Source of the DNA: Jacaranda mimosifolia
Lineage: Eukaryota; Streptophyta; Magnoliopsida; Lamiales; Bignoniaceae
NCBI GenBank assembly: GCA_018894105.1
Contig: CM032125.1
Coordinates: 29,497,032-29,561,031, forward strand
Direction: 5' to 3'
DNA: 64,000 nt
Part shown: in pieces, positions 11,289-22,700 of the stretch
How the letters are laid out: every line of letters begins with the position of its first letter
How positions within the stretch are numbered: position 1 is the stretch's first letter
Made by a program: the position numbers and the translations under genes
Notes under the pieces: model-generated
Database searches by the model: none
Told to the model about the DNA's origin: nothing
What the model saw: only the letters and a program-made list of their open reading frames with translations

Positions 11289-12877
11289 AGGGCTTGTTCT
11301 TTTATGTTTTGGCCATTTTCTAGAAAAAATTTTGGGGGAATGGGTTTTTGGGAGAAAATTTGGAGAATCTGCCATGTGTTTCTTTTTGTTTTGGAAAAAT
11401 ATGAAAAATAATTTGAAAATGAGTTGTTTGTTTCTTTAGGTTTTAGGGAGAGACAAACTTTATTGTAGATGCCAAATCAGTTGCTTTTTTGTTGGGTTTG
11501 TAGGGTGAAAGTGATTTTTTATGTATTACATGAATGTATTTTTATAGTTAGATGATGTGTGTATGTATATATATTCGTAATGATTGAAATACGAGTGTAA
11601 TTAATTTAATTGATTATTTATTTTGAAATTTATATTTTATAAATTTAATATTAGTAAATGATGTATTATTTGGTTATATTAATAAATCTAATCATTCATG
11701 ACATCATAATTATATTTTAATTATAAAAAAATTAGCTCATGTAATAATTATATCATAATTGTTAATATCGACTTATAAAAAAATTTAATTACTATAAATT
11801 AATTATAAACTAATTATTGTTTATTAATTAAAATATAATTATTTGACTATTTATTACTTACAATTTTTGTATAAATAAAACTTGATTATTTATTAAAATA
11901 AATAATTTTTTAATAATTTATATATATATATAAGACTTAATAGCAATTCATCAAATTAAAAAATTAAACAATATTATATTATATAAAATTACATCATCTT
12001 CAATTATTTATTAAATAAATAAACATAATATTTATTTATACGTAAAATATGACACATAGTTAATATATAAATGATACGTTATTTAAATAAATTAATTTAA
12101 TTAATTTAATAAATTATTTGATCATTTTAACACATTATTTAATTAATACATTATTTAGTAAATAAATTACTTAGTAATAATCAAATAATTTTACTTAAAT
12201 TTAATTAATTCTCTGTTAAGCATATCAATATTAATTTATTAAACTTAATAGATTATTACACAAGTATCACCCTATAATCAAATTTTTTATTTATAATATT
12301 AAATAAATGTGAAGATTAATATTTAATGAGAATATTTTCTTGAAGAAGATTAATTTATTTATTATATCAAATTAAAACATCTTAAGTTATTTATTAATGA
12401 ATAAATATAATTTTAATTAATATATTAAATATTAAATATAACTAATACATTATTTAATTAATAAGTAAATTTAATTAATTTAATATGTTATTCAATAAAT
12501 AAATTATTTAGTAATAACATACATAATATTTAATTAAATTTAATTCATTTTTTCAATAATTAATTTAATTAAATTTGCAAACATAAGTTTTAGAATTTTT
12601 TTTACCTAGTAAAATTTTAATATTTATATAAATGTGTGTGTGTGTGAGAGAGAGAGAGAGTGTGATAAATGAATGAGTGATGTAAAAGGTAGAGTGAGAA
12701 AAGTGAGGAGGTAAGTGTGATTTTTAGGGTATAGGGTTTTTTTAGGTGAATTGAGAGGGGTTTTTTGGATATAAAATTTGAGTTTTTTGGTAAAAAGATT
12801 GGAGAATGTGTCTCCATTTTGAAATTTTTTTGAGGGTTGGAAAATTTTTTGGGAAAACATAGAAGAACAAGACCCAA
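11289..12877. mobile_element. MITE-like element, ~1.6 kb, very A+T-rich
   Basis: The left end reads GGGCTTGTTCTTTTATGTTTT and the right end, reverse-complemented, GGGTCTTGTTCTTCTATGTTTT. The pair makes a terminal inverted repeat. The interior is almost pure A+T apart from a GT/GA microsatellite at about 12635-12660. No transposase and no clear target duplication were found, so the superfamily is open. Confidence 0.6.
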
Positions 12878-13600
12878 GATTTTGCATATATAAATAGAAA
12901 AGAATTCTTTCTATTGAGAGGTTATAAAAAATTCAAAAGACTCAAGCAAATTTTTATAATAAATTATGTGTCCAATTAAAATACTTAATTACTTATTTGC
13001 TTGATGATATATTTTTATTAATTTATGTACTGCTTAATTGAATCAATATAAAGTACAAAAAATAATGTCGTTTTAAGAAATTAAAAGAGACAATTTTATT
13101 GATACAGAAGATACAAAAATTAAAGAGAGGAGGTGAATAAAAGTTGAAAAAATATGCTATTTTTAAAAATAAGATATTTTGTGATTTTAATATTTTTACA
13201 ATGCTGATAGATACTACAAAATGAAAGGGAAAAAAAGTCTTAAAATCAATATATGATATGGTTTAATTGAATTTTTTTTAGAAAACTGCTATTGTGAATT
13301 TATGGTGAGAATTCCTTACTCCTATTTTAATTTATTAATAATTAAGAATATATAAAATTAAAATATAAAAGTACCAAAAAATTTCTACAAAATTAAAACA
13401 ATTGTTTGAAATAATTATTTTAAATTACGTTGGCAGATTGGATTGGGTGAATTTGAGTTGATAGGTTGGGCTAATAAAAATCAAGGTAAGCCGAACCTGA
13501 CCTGATTGATTTAGGTTGGATTAGGGTTGAACATTTTTAGGTTGTCATCAGGTTTGGTTGGGTTCGGGTTGAAGAAATTAATATTAGACTGCTATTTCAA

Positions 13601-15592
13601 TGGGTAAAATTCATTGTCATCCCTAAAATTTAAACTCAATTGCAACATTCTCCCTATCCTTTTGACCAACTTGAATCTCATCCTTTTGGCCATCCTTCGG
13701 CAACATATCCGGCCAATTTAAAGGGCATTTTAGTAATTAAACAAATAAAAAACCAGAACAAAATTTGAGCCATTCATTTTTATGGGATAATCTAAACCAA
13801 AAACCAAAGGCAACATGTATGATTTATTTTTAGTTTTTCTTTTACTTTTTAATTTAGTTGAATTTATTTTATTATGCTTTAATTCCATTTAACTTGCAGG
13901 ATGTAAGCTTTCAAGCTTCAACTATAGGCAATAACATAGGTTCTCAATCTTGAAGATAAGATCTCTTCACTCTAAGGCAAATAAATTGTGTACTTGTTCA
14001 ATTGTAAGTTGATAAATAAGTTAAATTATTAAATATGTTTATATTAGTATTATCCCCGTGCTATGCACGGATTCTTTAAAATCACTATATACTATTTTGA
14101 TTGTTAAATTATAAATACAATTAAAAATAACAATATAAAAATAAAAATATCACAAAAAATGGTCAAGTAATGAGTAAAATTAAATATTACTTCAAAAAAT
14201 GATCAAGTAAAATTAAATTTAAAACTTTAAAATTTAAAATTTAAAAACTTGAAACATACAAAGACATCTCATATGCATGATATCTTAACAATAGATTTCA
14301 AGATTATTCAACAAGAAGTTAAAAAAAATCAAAACTTTTAAAGATAAAAGTCTATGAATATTATTATTTACTTTATTAAAAAGAAGAAAAATACTATGCA
14401 ACCAAAAACTAACACATAGTTGCATTAAAAAATAAAAATATATGAGAATAATATGGAACACAAGATTGACAGCTTAAAAGTTGTCAGAAAAAACTTAGAA
14501 TTATAATACTTTAAGATTACTTTAAATTTAAAAGACAATGAGTATATATATTAAGTTAAAACTTAAAATATAAAGAATTAGACAATATATTGGCTACTAA
14601 GAATTTAAAAAAAAATTATTTAATTTTAATTTTTGATTAAAAATCAATTAAGTTAAGACAAAACTATGATAGTAAAGATAAAAAAATTGAAAAAATCAAA
14701 GAAGTATATAAAATAATTATAAAGTTAAAATCAATATTATTATATAAGTTAATAGAAACCTTTTAATTTGACTCACAACTTAGTTACCGAATAATTAAGT
14801 GAAGAAAAAAGTTTGACATTAGTAATACAAAGTTAAAATTACCGTTAATTAATAAAATAGTTATAAACTTAAAATTGATTTTAAAATATGAATTAGTGAC
14901 ATGATATGAGGATGAAATTAGAATGTAAAATAAAATATAGAAAAAATAAATTATTATGTTCATTCTCAAATTTTTGTATAAATATAATTGGATATTCATA
15001 TTGTATTTTGCAAATAACAGAAAAAAAAATGAATAACCAAAAACGTTGTTAACCTTTTAAATAATCAAAATTTAAAAAATAAAAAAAATTAAAATTGGAT
15101 ATATATTTTGATGGATTAAGTAATGTCTAGTGTTTTAAATTTAAAAGATTAATGGGTGTATTTTTTATTGAAATAACATCTCATAATTTTTTTTAAATAG
15201 ATAAAAAAAGAATTAAGAATATATATTGACGAAGTTGTATATAAAACTTTCATACATATACATGAAGAATTTTGTTATCTTTTTTATACTTCTCTATGGT
15301 ATGTTGTCAGTTAAGAACAACATGTTGATGGCAAGAATTTTTATTAAAAATGCATATTTTATACAAAACTCAGGGACCATTTTGCTTTTCTTTTTATATG
15401 TTGGGGGATAGTTTTGCTTATTATATGTCATGTAAAAGATAGTTAAAAGGGTCATTTGGTCATTTTCCATTTTTTGACCGGAAAGTGTTACTGAAATATG
15501 GTCAGGAGGATAAAATTGAAGCCAATTAAAAGAATATGGATGATTTTGCAATTGAACTGAAACCTCAGGAATGAAAATGAATTTTACCCCTA
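13601..15592. mobile_element. DNA element with GGGTAAAATTCATT ends, ~2 kb
   Basis: The left end reads TGGGTAAAATTCATTGTCAT, then CCCTAAAATTTAAACTCAATTGCAA. The reverse complement of the right end reads GGGGTAAAATTCATTTTCAT, then TCCTGAGGTTTCAGTTCAATTGCAA. They are inverted repeats of about 45 bp. Long subterminal repeats of this kind are typical of MULE-type non-autonomous elements. A 9-bp flank pair (CTATTTCAA/CTACTTTAG) is only 6 of 9 identical. The interior is A+T-rich and non-coding. Confidence 0.6.
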
Positions 15593-16664
15593 CTTTAGCC
15601 CAATCCAAACCCACCCAAATTGCCACCGCTTTAAAAATGCAATTACTGAAACGAAAAAAGAAAGAAAAAAGAAAAAAGAAAAGAAAAGAAAAGAAAAGGA
15701 CAGAATATTGGTTTTCCAACAAAGACATTTTATTTATATGCATGTATTCAGTACTGTGTACGGAAAATGAAAGTATGAGATACTGGGATTATAATATCAC
15801 TAGTTCTCTGTAGTCTTTAATTAGTAGTAATCTTGTATTAAAAACTATTTTATTTTTTATCGCAGCTGCAAATTATTAAGCGAAATTGTTGAGTATAGAT
15901 ACGTTTACCAACTTGTATCTCTAGAGAAGTTTCCTGCAGTGCCTTGGCAGCCTTTCAATGAAAAGTAAAAGGCTTTCTTATATAAGTGCGCAAAATATGA
16001 AAATCCGGAAGTGATGTATAGGGAAGCAACGGTGAGTTTGTCACATTTATATCTATAAATTCTTATATGTATATATATATATATATATATCATTTTAAAA
16101 TTTTCATATTGTCACCTTTCCAGATCACTTTTAATCTATGCCGTGCAAAACTGTACTTATAAATTTTTTTTTCTCTCTTTCTCTGTTTGTTTTAGTTGGA
16201 CTATTTCATTAGATTAAATATCGTATCAACATGTCAGAATTTAGAGAAAGCTTTAAAATTAGGCCACATAGGGGTCTTGTACATCATTTGCATTGTCCTA
16301 CTCTTAAACGGTAACAATATATTAAAACACAAAGTAATCAAATTGATTGGTTGAATGGAAAAATCCAAATCCATGAAGAGAAAATTGATTCTGTATTGCA
16401 AAAATTTGATCAGCATCTTGGATCAAATGTGGGTGATGAATTTGATATTGAAGCAACAACTGATATATTGTATGACTCAACATAAGCATCATTGGGAGAG
16501 TGGGTGGCTTGAAGAAGAAGAAGAAGATTTAAAATGTGAAACTTGTATTGTTGATAGAGAACTTAAATTTATTTGTGCTAAATATCAAAATATTTAATTG
16601 ATTAGTTAATATGGTATATTCTAACTAGCTTTTCAAATTGTAGCCTATGCTCTTTTACTTATAG

Positions 16665-18365
16665 GATGCTTGGTTATGTTTTCATTTTCAATATTATTAA
16701 AATTTGAAAAGTTAGTGAAAAAGAATTGAAAATGAGTTTTCCTTTGGACAGTATGTTGAAAAAGTAATGATTGAGAATGTAGATAGTAGTAGAGATTTAA
16801 ATAGAATTAGATAAAATGAGATTAAATAATTTATTAGTCTGCTTAATATTGAACATTGACCTTACAATTAACCGCCATTAGAATCTACCCTAATCTCTAA
16901 TGTGTGTTTGATATGTAGGATTAACTAGACAAGTAACAAAATTACCCTTGCCTAAAGCCCTTACACCTTCTATTGACCTTTACAAGAAAAAGAAAGGGGG
17001 GGGGGGGGGGTTCAATTAAGGAAGCAAAATTGTAATGAGGGGGGGTGAGATTACATAATCGCACCCCCAACTCCATACTTGAATAGTACACAATTGTGTG
17101 AATAGTGTCGGACTTTGAATTAATTGCAGGTCGGCCTGCATTTTCATATTACCTATCAAACAACACAGTAGGGGCTTGTTTGCTTGCAATGATAGGATTG
17201 AATGCAATTGATAAGTGTAGGATTCATTATTTAAAAAATATGTCCTTGTCATCTAGTATCATATTTGCTTGTTTGAATTATTAGTTTGGATATCCTAATT
17301 TTAATAGAATTAGTTGTTTGGGTGCTTAGGATTGTAACTTATGATAAATATGAAATACCAAATTTATCCCTCAACTTATTTCAATAGCTCAAATATCGTC
17401 ATTGAAAGGGTTTAAATGTGTATTGTATATGTAGTGACTAAGTCTCTTTTTCTATTTTGTTTTCTCAACCATTTATAATTTATTATTACCTAGAAAAGAG
17501 AAAATAATTAGCTTTCAAATTTTATTATAACATCTTACAATTATTTGAAAATTTTTAACTATTTATATTTGATGTACTTATGGATACTAGTTTGCAATTT
17601 TACAACAATATTTTTATATTAAGTGCAAATCTATATTTAAAATAGTATTATTCATTTTTAATTTATAGGAAAAAATTTAGCTATGAAATCTTATTATTAT
17701 AGAAGAAATAGTTTTTATATAAAAAGTGTTATATTTCTTAGATAAAATTTATAAAAATATTTATAAAAATAAATTTGATTATGGATATAATTTAGTATTT
17801 TCATAAACACTTATTTGTATAAATCAAGCTTTAGTGATATATATATATATATATATATATTTGTTAATTAATCATATATAACAATGCATGCATATATACA
17901 AAATATTGGTGTATAAAATTATGTAGGGATAATTTTGCCATCTAATATGTTAATCCCAATGCTTCTAACTTAGGTTTATTAATCAAACCAAGGGGGGGGG
18001 GGGATACATAATCCTGATATTTTAGGATAAAATACGGGACTTTTTATTAATCTTTAGGTTCAAATATGCCAACCAAACATTCAATTACATTGGATTACAG
18101 ATCTATCCAATACAATTCTGACAAGCAAATGAGTCCTAGGTGAGATTAGAAGATTATGTTAGGGCTAATAACACCTTATTAGTAGATTATAGGTCGAAAG
18201 AGATAGTAATATTAAAGAAGAGAGAGAAGATATATAGATTATTAAAAAATGTGTTTTGAAATGAAAATAAGTTGGAAAATAAGTGAAAATGACGATAAAT
18301 TGTTAATAATTCATTTTCAAATAGTGAAAATGGATGAAAATGAATTTGAAAACATAAACAAACAT
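16665..18365. mobile_element. MITE interrupted by a second MITE
   Basis: TTGGTTATGTTTTCATTTTCAA-type sequence at 16671-16800 is matched in inverse by the sequence ending near 18365. The middle resembles the MITE found twice at 28.75 and 31.5 kb. An inner element, about 17169-18142, has its own imperfect inverted ends (GGGGCTTGTTTGCTTG against GGACTCATTTGCTTG) and tracts of about 10-14 G at 16997 and 17993. Boundaries are approximate. Confidence 0.45.
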
Positions 18366-19782
18366 GTTGGTAATAACCACTTATACTTGATGCCTTTATC
18401 TAATTTAACATAGTTTAGTTTGTCATTATAAAAAAGTACAACTGAAAATATCCTAAAACATGTATGTTCTATAATATTCAACGCTAAGAAACATTAATGT
18501 CAACTGAAAGCATGCACATAAAACGTATTACACTAAGAAACGCGCACATATCATGTTCCGCTTTCAATATAGCTTAAGCATCCAAATATTAATGAAGGTG
18601 GTTTAGTAATGCTAGATCTTTTCTATACTTTCTTCTTGAATTTGACGAATGTTAACCTTAGGGGAAATAAATGTAACTTTCAAAATTACAAAGGATCTAC
18701 ATGTTATTTACCCCCAAAATTTTAGGAGGTCGTTGTAATTATTCCAAATATTAATAAAGGTGGTTTAGGCTTGTATTGTTTGCATTCTAACATAATATTT
18801 TTTTCATTTCTACTATTTTAAAAAAGAAAATGCTGTTTGTACCATTTTTAACAAAAATATAATCTTTTTCATTGTCTTACATATATTATCATTTCAAATC
18901 TATAATACCTACTAATTTAAAAATAATTAAAATTCAATATAACTAATTAAATAATTTTTTTTTTTTTGTTTCTTTCAAGATAATGATACCCATATTAAAT
19001 TTAGTAATAATATCTATATTATTATAATAGGGAAAGCATTTTTGTCTCACAAATAAAAGTTATTTTTGAATTTTTACTAATTAAAACTCTTTAACTTATT
19101 TCAATAACTAAATTAGATAATTCAATTTAAAGGGTAAAATAGAGAATTCGAGACATGAAAGTAGTTTGGATACCAATTTTGTTAATATCTCAAATTTATC
19201 CATTGAATTCTCTTTTTAAAATATTTTAATAAGAAGCCTAAAATCGTACTTTTCATAAAATCCAGTAACACACTAAATATTTACAAAAACCACCCAACAA
19301 CTCTTGCGAACACTTGCAAAAACTATATCTCCCAACTTCAACTTCATCCACGGTTCAAATCACGCAAAATTGCATGCAACAACCACTAGTCCTATTATAT
19401 GATAGCCCACTAACTTATTAAATAATTATTTCTTTTTTTATCTTCCCAAGACAATAGGTTCACTTTAAATTTATTAATATTTGTAGCCAAATATAATTTA
19501 GCTCATGTGATGCGCCCATAATTAATTAAATAATAATAATAATAATAATTAATGATATTACATTAAAATATCTAACATTATTATATTAAAATATTATTTT
19601 CAATTCATGTTTTTTTTTTAAAGAATTTTCACAATACATCAAACCACATTTCATTTTCACATAGAAAACAACGATACAAAAACATATTTGAAAATGATGA
19701 AAACAAAGAACGAAAATAAAAATACAATCAAGCGAGCTTGAAGTAATGCATGCTAGAACTTCACAATTCTTGAATGTAATAC
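18366..19782. other. Intergenic, no gene seen
   Basis: This is A+T-rich sequence between the F-box copy B region and the 3' end of the ankyrin gene. A stretch near 18660-18750 resembles a degenerate MULE end. No reading frame with recognisable protein features was found on either strand. Confidence 0.5.
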
Positions 19783-22700
19783 CTATTGGAAAATTCGATT
19801 GCTTTTTCTGCCAAAAATTCTGTGGTGGAAAGTTGTAAAAAACAAATCTGTGAGAAGGGAAGATTGCAAGAGAACAAATGAAATGATTGGCAAAGAGGCA
19901 AAGGTAGCCGTTGGAATAAGAACCCATTTTGTCTTTTGGGCAAACACAAGATATACGGTGACAGTGAATGCTACCATCATAAATGTTATAGAGAGGAAGA
20001 GGAAGCTGAGCCCATAGATAAGTCTCCTTGGTAGGTTATGCAAAAAATCTTTTGCTGCATAACGCAATATCAAGATGGATAAGAAAATCAATAGAGAAAT
20101 GGTAGAGGTGAAGAGAGAGGCGCAATTTGCAAAGGCGAATATGATGAATGCCATATCTTTGGCAAAAATAGGAAAACCGGTGCCACCTTCATTGCCACCT
20201 GGTACAGTAATGGCCGCTGCAAACATCAGAGTGGCAATTAGTGCTGCTGCTATAGTATATGAGACAGCTGTATCTTTCATCCATTTCTCTCCTTCTTTCA
20301 TCAATTGCTTGTGCTCTTCTGTGAACACCATTTCAGGGGTTTTCCCATATTTGTTGCATTGGTGTCTACAATATGGATGGACAAAGTTTTCCACCTCCTG
20401 TGTAGTAATTAACTTATTATTAATTTGTCATTGACTAAGAATACATAGGATAAATTAATTAATTGTTTTACCTATATATAACTATGGCCTCAGGAAATTT
20501 AGGAATTTAATGAGTCGACAGACGAATTCCAAGTGAATGAAAAGGATAATGAAATTCTGTTTCTTATTAATAGATACAATCTATAAAAATAGAGCCCAAT
20601 TTTCTGAAAAAAATAAATCAATGTAATGAAGAACGATGATAATTATGATAATTTAAAATGTAAAAATATTTCATAAAAAAATTTGAAAATAAACAACTTC
20701 GTTTTCTTTGACAAACCTCTTGCAATTTTTTGTTTTTTTTTTTGAAATGATAGAATCCACCATTTCGCTAGGTACATAAAAATTAAATAGAAAATTTGGT
20801 AATTTAGGATGAGTTTTAATTGCAAATATTCACTAAATGAGGACAATATATATTGATGGTCGAAAAATCCAAAACCCAGCAGCAATTAATCCTACGCAGG
20901 CAATTTAATCAATGTGGCTATTTTCAGCTTAAACTTTCCGATGGCCATGATCCTTTGATTGGCTAAGTTTTCTTTCTTAAGTAGAGTTGAAATGCAAATG
21001 ACTCCGGCCTAGTGAGTAACTAATGAGGCAATTAAGTTTGACAATTTTGGCCACACAAGAGCAATTAACTTTATATTAATTAATTATAATAGGCATTGGA
21101 GAATGAATTAATTATTGAAAGGAGGTACTGTTTTTGTTACCTGGTACCATTGCAATTCATACTGCATTCGGAGAGCCGCACAAGAAATCTCATTGAGTTT
21201 TTTGGAAGGACCCAATCTCCCGACCAAATGCAATAGATTATTCTCAGCCTTGTCTAGTTTTGTACCTGAATATAGGTATTTTTCATCTGTTTGGTACTTA
21301 CAGATGAACTTGAAAACATCTACAGAGCGAGTTTGAATTGCCATTTGAAATATTAATGGAACTTCGGGTGTTGAATAATAAATAATAGTAGGATGCTTTT
21401 TAACAATCACATTAACCACCTCATCGATCTCCAATTCTGTTGCCGTCAATATGGCATCAAAACAAATATCTGCAACTTTTGTGTAAGTCATGGTTTCCAT
21501 TTCCTTACATAGAGATGTGACAAGTTCCCGAGCTCTTTGATTTGCCAATGATTTGTCCTTGAACCTCTTTATTGGAGGAACTGAAATTAATATTTGGAGC
21601 ATACGAAAAATGATTAATGTTTGTTTGGCATTGATATATTATTAGCTAGGACACATATACGTACCATGACAACTTCTATAAAGAAAGTATATTGTCACAA
21701 TGATTAATTAATATATATGACAATTAGTACATATTGTGTCATTAGTTACGCATCAACAAAAATTAAATTCCAAGGAATGCATCCATTAGATATACTAGCA
21801 ATCGCAGTACATCGTTCCCACACACAGTACCTTTTGAGTGTGACCTATTTTTATTTTAAAATTTTCATTAAAAAAGTTATGAGTACTGGAAGAGAGAGAA
21901 TTAGTAGGAAGGGAGTAATGCATATTGGAGAGAGGAAGTGTTAGCAGAATGAAGGAATAAGGAGAGAAAGATTAATGAGTGAAGTGATTCACTTCACGTG
22001 AGTTATGGATAAAATTTTAAAAATTCACTTCAAGGGATATTTTGGTAAATAAAACTTCATTGTAACATGATAAACAAGCCTGAATTTCTTTATATATATA
22101 AGATGTTTAATTATGACTGCACGCATCATCGGTTCAAACACAAATATTGATGAACATCTTATTTATTACCTAATTGCTCCATGTATTTCCAGAGAATGGC
22201 ATGCAATTTTTGGAACACTGCAAAGAAGAAAAACACGGTCATTCAGTTGGAAAATGCTTAACTATGATTGTTTTAGGACCCAAATATAGAGGGTTCCAAA
22301 GACGATCGAAATCAAGTCAAGAGAAAATATACTGAACCCTTATTGCCTACATTATATTATACAGATAAATAATCTATATTAGATGTTTGAAAAATGCTTA
22401 ACTATGATTGTTTTAGAACCCAAATATAGAGGGTCCAAAGACGATCGAAATCAAGTCAAGAGAAAATATTCCGAACCCTTATCGCCTACATTTTATTATA
22501 TAGATAAATAATCTATATTAGATGTAATATGTAATCTATATTACATAAATAATCTGTAAGATTTCACCAAGTGTCCTGTGACCCAATGGCATAAATCTCG
22601 TACATAATGTGGGAGGTTAAGAGTTTGTGTATAAATAAACAAAAGAAAAAAAATAATCTATAAGATTTCATATTTATCAGTAATCCTATCATTAATTCTA

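Larger units (their letters stand above)
7928..16597 (+). pseudogene. F-box protein, At2g35280-like, pseudogene (copy B)
   Basis: Exons correspond to those of copy E: exon 1 at 7928-8052 (MTRHPKNINVSS...), exon 2 at 15866-16031 and exon 3 at 16196-16597. An in-frame stop follows VSKF in exon 1, where a small indel changed the sequence. Exon 2 has a stop after FNEK, and exon 3 has a stop in IGW-stop-MEKSKSMKRKL. The C-terminal HWESGWLEEEE and ICAKYQNI tail is preserved. Splice sites are still GT-AG. Intron 1 has grown to 7.8 kb through an LTR element (8697-10738) and at least two DNA elements; in E it is 221 bp. B is the paralogue of E, as A is of D. Confidence 0.85.

Noticed and set aside
12617..12887. 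Minus-strand frames of 86-87 residues rich in Ser, Leu and His
   Set aside because: They read through a GT/GA microsatellite and the end of a MITE; not a gene.
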